DNA of 64,000 nucleotides from Akebia trifoliata. Its lineage: Eukaryota; Streptophyta; Magnoliopsida; Ranunculales; Lardizabalaceae. The notes beneath the pieces are model-generated. The model was not told the DNA's origin. It worked only from the letters and a program-made list of their open reading frames with translations, and made no database searches. The stretch lies in the NCBI GenBank assembly GCA_017979445.1, contig CM030715.1:9912187-9976186 (forward strand), written 5' to 3'. This document shows, in pieces, positions 46,343 through 58,371 of the stretch. The position numbers were made by a program, and so were the translations under genes. Within the stretch, counting starts at the first letter, position 1; each line of letters opens with the position of its first letter.

Positions 46343-48115
46343 TGAAAGCGCCCTCGATCCGCGGGTGCGCGGATCCGCTTTTGACCCTTGAGGTTTGGGA
46401 GTCATCACCTAGTTATTACGGTCTAGGAACCGATCAATGACTCTAAACAGATAAAGGACTAATCTAGAATAGAAAAAACTGAATTCGGGGATCATGTTAC
46501 GGGGTTGGAAGGTGTTAGGCACCAACCCCGCCCGGCCAAAGTCGGTCTCTACTAACTTTCCAAATAGGTTACATTGCTAAAAAAACCTAGATAATAATAA
46601 AAAAAATAAAAAAAATTAGAAGTTATACCTTTCCGATAGCAAAGACTTTGTTCCCTCAGATCCGACAAAAATTGCTCCTTTTATCGTATTTCTTGCTTCG
46701 TTCTATTTTCGGATTTGATTTTCGATCTCCGAGGTAAGGTATCTCTTCTTTTTTGGATCTGAATTGTTCGAGTTTGTTAATAGATTTTAAAGTATTTTTA
46801 GAGGGCTTTTAGATGTTCTTTAGGCTAAAATCAAAGGAGGGATGTTAGGTAAGGAGTTGGGGCTCCAAAACTAGGGTTTATGGGAGGCTAGGGGGCTTTT
46901 AGACCTACTTCTCTTAGGGTTTATGACTTGATCCGAAAATAGGGTGTGAGCACCCCTATTTATTGATTTTTTTAGGGGTTGATTTAGATAGAGTTAGTGT
47001 TTAATTAGAGTTGTATTTTAGTTAGAATTATTTTAGGTAGAGTTGTGTTTTAATTAGAATTGTTTTAGGTAGAGTTGTGTTTTAATTAGAATTGTTTTAG
47101 GTGGAGTTGTGTTTTAATTAAAACTCTATTAGATAGAGTTATTATTTAATTAGAACTCTATTATGATTTTGACTTTTGGTCTTATTTGTTTGACTTTTAA
47201 TATTTTGACTTTAGTCTTAATTAATTGACTTTTAATATCTTGACTTCAGTCTTGCTTAATTGACTTTAATTTTGACCTTAGTCTCACTTGATTGACTTTA
47301 ATACCTTGACCTTAGTCTTGCTTTATTGACTTTAAATTTTTGGAGAACCCTCCTCTATTATATCTTTAATTCTTTGGACCCCCAAATGGAGGGGTCCTTA
47401 AAGAAATATCTCACGAACCCTCAACAATTTTCCATGAGAGTCCGATTGATCGATTTTTTTAGTTCAAAATTTTAAATTAATTTCATTAATGTTTCACTTT
47501 AATTATTATAAATTTTTATTTATTAATTTCGAAATTTTTAATTATGAAAATTATAAAATTACCGTTTTACCCCCGGAGAGGACTTTTCACGTTTTGAGTC
47601 GGTTTTTAATGTTCTAGGATGTTTTAGAATCGATTTTTCGTAAGGAATTCAATGGAAATATTAGTTTGTGTTATTTATGAATTTTTTGTGTGAAATGGTT
47701 GTGAACTTTATAAGGGGCATTTTCGTAATTTTGTTGAATTATGTTAAAATTGGTGAAATAATTTATTTGGTTTCGATTTTTTATTTTATGTGTTTGAGAG
47801 AGTTTTCCTAAGCGTAACGTAGGCTCTAGGGTCGTTTTGATGTTAGGGGTATTTTGGTAATTTGATCATTTTTAGTGATTTTTATCATAAAGCTTTTTTT
47901 TGTCTGAAAAATGATGATTTCTGAGTTTCTAGGGTTATATTTTCCAAGCGTAGCGTGGTTTCTACAGTGTTGTCAGTTCGAGATACCTCATCCGGATTTG
48001 TGAAACATTTCTGGTAACAAAATAAAATAATATAATAAACATCTATCATTAGGAACCGTTGCGATCGGGTTAACGAGATGATTAATCAGGCGGGTGTAAA
48101 AATGGGGTGTCTACA
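46343..48115 (-). repeat. 3' LTR of element D
   Basis: It runs from TGAAAGCGCC to GGGGTGTCTACA. The TATA position reads CAATAAATAG (about 46960), weaker than in B. A donor-like AAAG|GTATAA lies near 46628. Confidence 0.93.
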
Positions 48116-48659
48116 GATGCCCCTCTTTGGCAAAGGATTGAAGCAAACTAGATAGCAAATCTATTTCGGTAGATAGTGCGATATCCGAATGCCAAAGCTA
48201 GTGACAGTTCATTTTGCAGCCTGATTTAGCAATTCGTCAGGGTGTTCGGATCCTTGAGTATAAAACTCTCTTCGAACTAAAGGTTGTCAGGTCATTGAGT
48301 GATAACTCTCATTGATAGTGTCAGATCCTTGAATTTTAAAGAATTCTCCTTGACTAAAAGTGCAAGTGTGAGTGTGTGTACTGTGTGAAACTGAGTAAAA
48401 ATGTGTCAGGTCCTAGAGATCTTCTCTCACTGACAATAATGATTCAAAATTGAAATGTGCTTATGCAACGAAAGCAATCTGACAAGGTTGAACAATGAGG
48501 TAATTGGAGTCATAACATTGTAGGAACTTTGTTAAATCCTATTTGAAATTCTTTTTTAGAGTTCGAAAAAGTATGAGTCTCGTTTATTGGACTCAAGCCT
48601 ATTGTAGCAAACTTTATCGTACTAAGGAACTTAAACAATCCTATTAATTCAATATGATT

Positions 48660-49525
48660 TCAAACAAAGCTGGAGTCTCGTGTCTCGGACTCTAGCTAAG
48701 GTTTACAAGAACTTAAACAATCCTATTAAAATTGGAGTCTCATTTCTCGGACTCGAACTAAGGTTAATAGGCACTTCAAAAAACCTATTCATTATATGAT
48801 TCAAAAAGTTGGAATCTCGCTTCTCGGACTCGAACCTAGGTTTGTAGGCACTTCAAAAAAACCTACTCATTCTATTATTCAAAAAGTTGGAGTCTCGCTT
48901 CTCGGACCCACACTTAGGTTTGTAGGCACTTCAAAAAGTCTATTCATTCTATGATTCGAAAAGTTGGAGTCTCGTTTCTCGGACTCGAACTTAGGTTTAT
49001 AGGCATTTCAAAAAGCCTATTCATTATATGATTCAAAAAGTTGGAGTCTCGTTTCTCGGATTCGAACTTAGGTTTATAGGCACTTCGAAAAGCCTATTCA
49101 TTTTATAATTCAAAAAGTTGGAGTCTCGTTTCTCGGACTCGAACTTAGGTTTGTAGGCACTTCAAAAAGCCTATTCATTCTATGATTCAAAAAGTTTGAG
49201 TCTCATTTCTCGGACTCGAACTTAGGTTTGTAAGCACTTCAAAATGCCTATTCATTCTATGATTCAAGAAGTTGGAGTCTCGTTTCTCGAACTCGAACTT
49301 AGGTTTGTAGGCACTTCAAAATGCCTATTCATTTTATGATTCAAAAGTTGGAGTTTCGTTTCTCGAACTCGAGCTTGGGTTTATAGGCACTTCAAAAAAC
49401 CTATTCATTCTATGATTCAAAAAGTTGGAGTCTTGTTTCTCGGACTCGAACTTAAGTTTATTGGCACTTCAAAAAACCTATTCATTCTATGATTCAAAAG
49501 GTTGGAGTCTCGTTTCTCGGACTCG
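48660..49525 (-). repeat. 3' UTR tandem array with 77-bp unit, about twelve copies (element D)
   Basis: Same unit as the array at 29500-30125 in B, with more copies. The spacing is mostly 75-79 bases. One unit (about 48826) carries GGACTCGAACC, a perfect B-box core on the minus strand. Confidence 0.93.
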
Positions 49526-50229
49526 AACTTACTAAGCCACGTTTCTCGGGCTTAGATTTATAGGAATTTAAACAATCCTATTAATTCATGGAGCTTAAAT
49601 TTTGAAAGATTAGGCCTTTATTAGCTTATCATGCATCTGGATTCATAATTATCATTGGGCTTCGCCGGACTTTTAAGCTTTTGTAAGATTTTCTTTTTAT
49701 CATGTGATTAAGAACAAAATTTTAGAATTAAATGACTTTCAAAAAATGCCCCTAGTTTCAAGGTTGGTTTTAACTGGAACTTGACTACGAAACTGATGGA
49801 ATGGATTACGCTTGAAAAATATGGACTCTGATGTATGACAGATAGAAGAACTGACATTCCCTTAAGACTCTTAAGGTTATCATATGTGCAATAAGGGATT
49901 GACCACTTTCTTTCGAATTTCTTTTGAAAAATGCTTGAGCTGGACTTAAAAAATCTTGATAAATATTAGAATAGAAGATCTTTCTCTTTAAAGTGATTGA
50001 TGGTTCTACATCTTCCATTAGCGAACACTTGAATAAGTAAACATACTCTTGAAGATCCTACAATATTTAAGATGACTTCTGATTTTTTTGACTTCAACAT
50101 TGTCTTCGTCAAATATGAGCTCTTGACTGAAAAGCAAATATTGTGGCTTGAATGGTTTTATATCTTCTAATTTCTGCACAAGCTTCGTTCTGAATTTTTC
50201 TTCTTAATGGGACCTTTCCTCCCATTTGA

Positions 50230-50420
50230 TGATGCCCTAATTTTTGCTTAGATCACCTCTTCAAGTTTTCAATCTAACGGACTTTGTTTTTCTTTTTTTG
50301 ATGATGCCTTGATTTTTGCCTAGGTCGCCTTTTCAGGTTTTCAACCTAGCAGGCTTTCTTTTTTTATGGTTATGTCCTAAATTTTGCCTAAATCGCCTTT
50401 TCGGGTTTTCGACTTAGCGG
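50230..50420 (-). repeat. Second 3' UTR array, about 65-75-bp unit (element D)
   Basis: Homologous to 30835-31030 in B; three units. Confidence 0.85.
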
Positions 50421-50564
50421 GCTTATCTTTTTTTCTTGATGATCTTGTATAACCAACTCGACAACTTCTTAGTTCCCTGCATCTTAACTGAGCCAATTAG
50501 CATTCAGGAAAACTTAATAGGTGGGCTTAGGATATGATTTAGAAAGAAAAGATATAAGGCTCAA

Positions 50565-50705
50565 TTTCCCAAAATGCCCCTAGTTTGATATTCTCTCTTT
50601 TCTGTCAATTATTTTGATTTTTCTAAATGCCCCTAGTTTGGCATTCTTTTCTTTTTATCAATTTTTTTGATTTTTTTTCTAATGCCCCTAGTTTGGCATT
50701 CTTTT
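50565..50705 (-). repeat. Third 3' UTR array, AATGCCCCTAGTTTGGCATT motif, three copies (element D)
   Basis: Homologous to 31165-31300 in B, with the same pyrimidine spacers. Confidence 0.85.
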
Positions 50706-51427
50706 CTTTTGAATTTTTCAATAAGGGATTTTCTTTTTAGATGATACTTTTCTTAAGAGAATACACTTATTCTTTGCGTGACCGGGCCTGAAGTAACTTC
50801 TCAGGTTGCCTACATACCCCAAATATTTCTTTTCTCTTTTGGGATCAGGTCAAAACGTAGTTCATACTAAAACTTCTCTCCCAAAGTTGGTTGGTATGGT
50901 TTAGAAAGAAGAGGCTATTGATTTTTGTCAGAGGCTGCAAGGGGCTTAAAGAAGGTTATTTTTTCCTTGGTAAGACAGGAAAATAGTTCGACCAAAGAAG
51001 GCCTCCTTTGGTGAAGTGCTAATTGATTTGGTTAAAGTTCTAGGAACTTGATATTTTGATTGCTCTATCGAGTAAGGTCTTATTTTGAGAATGAGTAATC
51101 TTCAATCTTCTTCTAAGAAGGAATAATCTTCAGTCTTTTTCTGATAAAGAGAAATCTTCAATCTTCTTTTACAAAGTTGAGTGTGATTGACTTCTTTGTA
51201 TTTGACGTTGACTCATTCAATCCTTTCCAAATTTCGAAAAAAAATCTTATATTCTTTCGCGAATGAGAACTATTTTTTCTTAAATGAAAAACATGATAAA
51301 TCCCTTCTTGCAAATCTTAACACCTTTGTTGATGGTTTCAACAACATCATTCTTGATAATCTTTGATTTTGAAGTTCACCCTCAACTTTAGGATTTGATC
51401 TATTTTGATGCAATCTATCCATATATT

Positions 51428-51540
51428 ATCACGAGACCATACAGGAACGTTGTTGAATTTCTCAGGTAAATTTATTATTCTCTCATGTTCTTCTAAGGAA
51501 AATGTAGTACTCATTTGCACTTTTTGAGTGTACTATTTAA
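51428..51540 (-). pseudogene. pol relic of element D (segment before reverse transcriptase)
   Basis: Homologous to 31915-32032 in B and similarly cut off before the catalytic domains. It shows that B and D derive from a progenitor that had already lost most of pol, or lost the same region independently. Confidence 0.6.
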
Positions 51541-52253
51541 TTCAAATATTTATCGAACTTGATTAGTGAGCTTTGAGACATTCTTCATATCCAATCAAAA
51601 GCTTCTATATTTTATTGGAATTGAAAAATATAGACTGACAAACTCGACTAAAACTTGAAAGTTGAAGAAAGACTAACGTAACTAATTGGATTTAAAAACT
51701 GACGAAAACTGGATTGAAATTCAAAGAAAACTCAGGGATAATTATCTACAAAGCGAGAAGGTCCTTCTGGGTGGATGGACTACTTGGACTTGACACTGGT
51801 ACTTTGACTAGACGACTCTTTTAACGGACCCTAAATGACACAGATGAGGGTTTAGAACTTTTAGGGGCACTTAAAATTAACCATCGATTCTGAAGGTTTG
51901 ACTTTTAACCACATGATTAAAATTTTGATATAAATTAGTCCTCCGGTGAAAAATATTAAATTCAAATGCACTATAAGTTTATAGTGACCAAGAAGGTGAG
52001 AAAGGTTAGAAATGGGTTTACCCCTGATTCGGATTGAGCCTTCGATCAGACAAATTAATTTGATCCTAAGATCGAATCTTTCTATACAAAGTGGTTTGGA
52101 TCTTTAAAAGTGAAACCAATTAGTCCAACTGATTTGGTATTGATCAGTTTGATTCATTTGTCAATTGGGCAAACTGGTTTAAGTGGTTTAAATTAATCGG
52201 TACATTTCACCGATTGGGTCAGACCGATATTGTAGGTTCTGTTTGATTATTGT

Positions 52254-53075
52254 GGATCGGTCCGCCCACTTACCTATTGGATGGATTGAATAAAGCAACC
52301 CGGGAACACCCATAGTCAGTTCGGGTCGTGACTTATAGGAAGGCTTCTAGACTCTAAGCTTACTACGTGCAATGCATTTTATCTGGCCACCCTTGCCAAA
52401 TACACCTATATACCTTTCGATACGTGGTGACTTGGTTTGATATACCGTATAGGTGATAATCTAAAATCTCAACTCACTTCTCTGAAGTCAAAAATAGCCA
52501 GTTTGATCTCCAGTTGAGAGGTGGCGCACGATGCTGAGCAAGGGCCCACTTAAATACCTCTCGTCTAGAATAGACGTAGTCTATCCCCCTCGTACAGTAG
52601 GGTACATCGGGGCAAGATCTTGCTTAGGCACCGGTTTTGACCAAGAACTGCAATTGATATACTTAGATTATCTTTTACATACCTATGGGTACAAGTCAAG
52701 AGTTGTAGCTTTCATAAATGGTTTGGCATCCTACGAGGGGACCGACCACGTACTAGTACTACGTTGGCAATCAGGACATGTGACTGTGTGGCTCACAATA
52801 GGTCAAAGGCTCAGGTCGCTCCAGCCTGGGTGCACCAATATACTTCTCAGAATCACCTGATCAGACAGTATTGATGCCCCAGTTTGATATACCCTAAGGT
52901 ACGTGACTAGAGTTGTGATTTTCATGAATGACGTCGCATCTCCGAAGAGATCGGGCCACGCACTAGTGCCACATTGGCTATATAAGACGTGTAAGTATGC
53001 AAAACAGTAAACGTGCATGTGGCGTGTGCAAAGTAGGGTGGGGTGTGCCCGGGTTTTTTTTATTTATAGATAAAT
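52254..53075 (-). repeat. Leader block shared with B and C (element D copy)
   Basis: Very similar to 34255-35060. The plus-strand 109-codon frame (52531-52860) is open here too. Over that frame I count 16 base differences from B, 14 of which change the amino acid. Confidence 0.88.
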
Positions 53076-53279
53076 GGGCCTATAGGCCAGACCCAATCAC
53101 AAGAGTATGAATTCCAATTATTGATCAAGAAATACACACAATATTCATAACATCAAGATCGAATCAAGGCATGTACATCAAGGATATGTATATCAAGATC
53201 ATAGCATGTTAGATGGGCAAAAACTTATAGCACAAAAATAATCAATATGATCCAACATTGGAATAAGCATGGAAGAGAA

Positions 53280-54107
53280 TTTTTTTTTTTTTTTAATCCA
53301 AACAATTTTTTTTTATCATAGTCCAATCAAGGGTCCCTTTTAGACGATTCAAAATAATTTGAGATTTCTGTGAATATTGAATTGACGGTATATTGATAAT
53401 TGTTGAGATTAAGAGTTATAATTAATTTTTTTTAAATGTTTTTTGATTATTTTAACATGTTTTCTTTAAAACGTTTTCTTATTTTATATTTCTAATTTTT
53501 TTTTAAATGTTTTTTTTTTAATTTTCAAAAGTTTTTTTTTTAACGTTTATTTGTTTTTTATTTTTGATTTTTTGATTTTTATATATTTTTTTTAAAAAAA
53601 AGTATTTTTATTTTTTTAACAATTTTTAAATTTTCTCAAATGTTTTTAAAATTTTTTTTTTAAGTTTTTCTTTTTAATTTTTTTAAACAATTTTTTTAAT
53701 GTTTTATTTTTTTTTTAAAACGTTTTTTTTTTTTATTTTTAAAATTTTAAAAGTTTTTTCTTTTTTTTTAACTTTTTTTAACGTTTTATTTATTTATTTA
53801 TTTTTTAAATGTTTTTTGTTAAATGTTTTTTTAAAATTTTTTTTTTAAGTTTTTCTTTTTAATTTTTTTAAACAATTTTTTTAATGTTTTATTTTTTTTT
53901 AAAACGTTTTTTTTTTTTATTTTTAAAATTTTTAAAAGTTTTTTCTTTTTTTTTTACTTTTTTTAACGTTTTATTTATTTATTTATTTTTTTAAATGTTT
54001 TTTGTTAAATGTTTTTTATTTATTTATTTCTATTTTTTAAAACGTTTTTTTTAACATTTTTTCACGTTTTTTTAATTTTTTAATTTTTTAATTTTTTAAA
54101 AACGTTA

Positions 54108-54139
<32 letters not shown>

Positions 54140-54630
54140 GTTTTTTAATTTGTTTTTAACATTTTTAAAAAAAAATTAAATTTAAAATTTTTTTAACGTT
54201 TTTTTGTTTTTCGTTTTTTTTTTAATTTGTTTTTAACTTTTTTTTAAAATTTTTAAAATTTTTGTTGTTTTTTATGTTTTTTTTATTTTTTTATTTAAAT
54301 GTTATTATTTTTTTAATGTTTTTTTAAACGTTTTTTTTTAACCCTTTTTTTAATGGTTTTTTTTGTTGTTTTTTAACATTTTTTATTTTTATTTTTATTT
54401 TTTGTATTTTTAACATTTTTTTTACTTTAAAATTTTTTATTTTTTTATTTTTATTTTAAGTTCTTTTTTTAATTTTTTTTTAAACGTTTTTTTTAATTTT
54501 TTTTTAAACGTTTTTTATTTTTTTAACGTTCATTTATTATTATTTTTAAATGTTATATTTAATTTTTTTTAAATGTTTTTTTTTTCAAAACGTTTTGTTT
54601 TTATTTTCTTTTTTTTTATATTAAAAAAAA
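53280..54630 (-). repeat. T-rich tract (A-rich in element RNA) with AACGTTTT motifs, 1.35 kb
   Basis: The plus strand is nearly all T with scattered A and regularly placed CG in AACGTTTT. A block of about 188 bases (53643 onward) is repeated directly from about 53830. It replaces the 191-bp array found at this place in B. No coding content. Confidence 0.92.
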
Positions 54631-55092
54631 ACTATCACCCCATATCTTATCAATTTACTGCTAACATTATCCAATCCTCAATTTATATGTCAATTTAAAT
54701 CTTTCATTATTTAGGGTCATTAAAAAGTGACCCTAGTTGAACCATAAAAAAAGTGCCAAAACAAAGTATCCGAAATTGAACCAAAAGATACTAATTGATG
54801 ATAATACAGACTAAAAATAATTCAAATAAAAAAATGGGTCATTCTTTATGTCATCAACCTTTGATATCCTGCATTATTTAAGGTCATTCTGAATGTCCCC
54901 AAATTAAATTATAACAAAAATGTGCCAAACAAAAATATTTAACATCCCAATCAATGATAACCAATAGAGCCAAAAGAATGATAAAAATCAAAATAAGAAA
55001 ATAAATAATAAATAAAATAAAATAAAACAAAAAACTAGGTCCTACTAGCAATGCTCCCATACTTGGGGCTTTTCAAGTCTGATCCTCAATAA

Positions 55093-55110
55093 TCCCCAGT
55101 GGAGTCGCCA
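55093..55110 (-). promoter_or_regulatory. Primer-binding site of element D
   Basis: The minus strand reads TGGCGACTCCACTGGGGA, one base from the 5' LTR and identical to that of A. Confidence 0.87.
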
Positions 55111-55111
55111 C

Positions 55112-56897
55112 TGAAAGCGCCCTCGATCCGCGGGGTACGCGGATCCGTTTTTGACCCTTGAGGTTTGGGAGTCGCCACCTAGTTATTACGGTCTAGGAAC
55201 CGATCAATGACTCTAAACAGATAAAGGACTAATGTAGAACAGAAAAAACTGAATTCAGGGATCATGTTACGGGGTTGGAAGGTGTTAGGCACCAACCCCG
55301 CCCGGCCAAAGCCGGTCTCAACTAACTTCCCAAATAGGTTACATTGCTAAAAAAACCTAGATAATAATAAAAAAATAAAAAAATAAGAAGTTATACCTTT
55401 CCGATAGCAAAGACTTTGTTCCCTTAGATCCGACAAAAATTGCTCCTTGTATCGTATTTCTTGCTTCGTTCTGTTTCTGGATTTGATTTCCGATCTCCAA
55501 AGCAAGGTATGTCTTCTTTCTTGGATCTGAATTCTTCGAGTTTGTTAATGAATTTTAAAATATTTTTAGAGGGCTTTTAGATGTTCTTTAGGCTAAATTC
55601 AAAGGAGGGATGTTAGGTAAGGAGTTGGGGCTCCAAAACTAGGGTTTATGGGAGGCTAGGGGGGCTTTTAGACCTACTTCTCTTAGGGTTTATGACTTGA
55701 TCCGAAAATAGGGTGTGAGCACCCCTATTTATTGATTTTTTAGGGGTTGATTTAGATAGAGTTAGTGTTTAATTAAAGTTCTTTTAGTTAGAGTTGTGTT
55801 TTAGTTAGAATTGTTTTAGGTAGAGTTGTGTTTTAATTAGAATTATTTTAGGTAGAGTTGTGTTTTAATTAGAATTGTTTTAGGTGGAGTTGTGTTTTAA
55901 TTAGAACTCTATTAGATAGAGTTATTATTTAATTAGAACTCTATTATCATTTTGACTTTTGGTCTTATTTGTTTGACTTTTAATATTTTGACTTTAGTCT
56001 TAATTAATTGACTTTTAATATCTTGACTTCAGTCTTGCTTAATTGACTTTAATTTTGACCTTAGTCTCACTTGATTGACTTTAATACCTTGACCTTAGTC
56101 TTGCTTTATTGACTTTAAATTTTTGGAGAACCCTCCTCTATTATATCTTTAATTCTTTGGACCCCAAAAGGAGGGGTCCTTAAAGAAATATCTCACAAAC
56201 CCTCAACAATTTTCCATGAGAGTCCGATTGATCGATTTTTTTAGTTCAAATTTTTAAATTAATTTCATTAATGTTTCACTTTAATTATTATAAATTTTTA
56301 TTTATTAATTTCGAAATTTTTAATTATGAAAATTGTAAAATTACCGTTTTGCCCTCGGAGAGGACTTTTCACATTTTAAGTCAGTTTTTAATGTTCTAGG
56401 ATGTTTTAGAATCGATTTTTTGTAAGAAATTCAATGGAAATATTAGTCTGTGTTATTTATGAATTTTTTGTGTGAAATGGTTGTGAACTTTATGAGGGGC
56501 ATTTTCGTAATTTTGTTGAATTATGTTAAAATTGGTGAAATAATTTATTTGGTTTCGATTTGTTGTTTTATGTGTTTGAGAGAGTTTTCCTAAGCGTAAC
56601 GTAGGCTCTAGGGTCGTTTTTATGTTAGGGATATTTTGGTAATTTGATCATTTTTAGTGATTTTTATCGTAAAGCTTCTTTTTGTCTGAAAAATGATGAT
56701 TTCTAAGTTTCTGGGGTTATATTTTCCTAGCTTAGCGTGGTTTCTACAGTTTTGTCAGTTCGAGATACCTCATCTGGATTTCTGAAACATTTCTGGTAAC
56801 CAAATAAAGCAATGGAATAAACATCCATCATTGGGAACCGTTGCGATCAGGTTGACGAGATGATTAATCAGGCGGGTGCAAAAATGGGGTGTCTACA
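55112..56897 (-). repeat. 5' LTR of element D
   Basis: It runs from TGAAAGCGCC to GGGGTGTCTACA and is close to the 3' LTR of D by eye. A donor-like AAAG|GTATAA lies near 55395. The outer flank is the GTGGT duplication. Confidence 0.93.
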
Positions 56898-56902
56898 GTG
56901 GT

Positions 56903-58371
56903 CTTTTGATCAGTAATCCAATTCCATAGTCCTTATAAATTTGATGGAAGAGGTTTGGATCCAAAAATAAAATGAATAGTTATAAAAAAAAACTCGTGAA
57001 ATTCCATTCTCTACAAGCCTATGATGATCATGCTTTTGGGTGTCACGTGGTGAACTCAACAGCCCTTAGTAAAAAAGAAATCTTACTAAACTTTTTAGGT
57101 TAGTATTGCTATTTGAGAATCACACTTACTGTAAGGAACACCCTTTTAGTAAGTAAAGTGATTTCCTTGACTAAATTGAACTCCAAGTGTGACCCGTGCA
57201 AATAATTAATCATTTAAAATATCCATCTAAACTTTTATTTGAGAAATTAGCATTAAAAAATATGGGTCCTTTGCTAAGTGACAAACTTGATAAAGTAAAA
57301 AAAAAATTAATTTTTTAATCCAAGTACAACACCAAGTCTGCCGAGTAAATTCCCTTTTTATTTTATTTTTTTATTATTTTTTTATAAGTCAAACTAAGTC
57401 TCTTTCTCTTGGAGATGTGCAACTTTAATACACCAAAAGCAATCGTACAGCCTCATCCCACTCTCAAGAGTTTCATTAATGAATATCATATAAGAATCTC
57501 AAAACTAATAGTAAAAAAACAGACTATAAATAGAAAATGGTACCGTGAGCTCATTCATGGATTCCCCAAAGCAGATCAATCTGGGTTTTTCTTGATAGTT
57601 ACCCAGAAAAGTGGATTGATTCTTTTTCAAAATTTCAGACAAACCCACTTTGTATTTTTCTAGCAAAATTGCATGGGATTCAAATTAGTGGGACTGCGCT
57701 TCAAGGAGGATGTTTGTTGCCAGCACATCACTTACAATAACCATTTTTTTTTTCTTTTTTTTCTTTTTTTTAAAAAACAAACTGTTTGTTTTATTGCTGC
57801 CAACCCAACAACACTCACAATAACTAATTTTTTTTAACAAACTGACATTTTTTTTTACCATCTCAGATTGCTAAAACCTATCGCACTATCTATAAGAAGA
57901 ATTTAAACAACATTAAGCTAACCATCTACAATTGCAGGCACTCCCAAGAAGATATCCACCCCCATCAGCCAACTCTTCTCCGTTGTCGTAATAGATTGGG
58001 GCTTTTCGGTTGGAAATCACCATTGCCACTTCGCTCCATCGGCATCAAATTCAATAAAAATAATTATAGATGAATTAAATCCACCGATTTCTCTTCAATT
58101 AGCCTAAAACCGTCAAAACGTCAAATTGGATAATTTTTAGATCGAACGATCTTTCTAGATTTCAGAATCAATTTCCTCTTCCAAGAACACAACACCACCT
58201 TTTATTCAAAAAAATAAAAACTAATAGATCTAAAGGGTTGAAGGAGACGAGTTTGCCTATCTTTGTCTCTCCTAGAAGACGAACCAGGTTTGATACAAAT
58301 CATCCAATCGACTTGAGATGGTGACGAAGACAGACGTCGAAGAAATCGACAAGGGTCCGAGTAGAAACCCC
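56903..58371. other. Sequence between elements D and E
   Basis: The first part may be a remnant of element C, but nothing matches a leader, primer site or LTR. A plus-strand frame (57409-57663) has no recognisable domain. T-rich runs lie near 57750 and 57850. The last 450 bases are less AT-rich and could be a fragment of a host gene, unproven. The bases before element E are ACCCC. Confidence 0.45.

Larger units (their letters stand above)
46343..56897 (-). mobile_element. Element D: complete but gag-less Ty3/gypsy retrotransposon, 10.6 kb, nested in C
   Basis: Both LTRs are present (46343-48115 and 55112-56897), with polypurine tract and primer site, and a perfect 5-bp target duplication GTGGT at 46338-46342 and 56898-56902. 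The interior is homologous to B, but gag is replaced by a short junction near 51785-51800 and only the pre-reverse-transcriptase relic of pol remains. It could move only with proteins supplied by another element. Confidence 0.95.
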
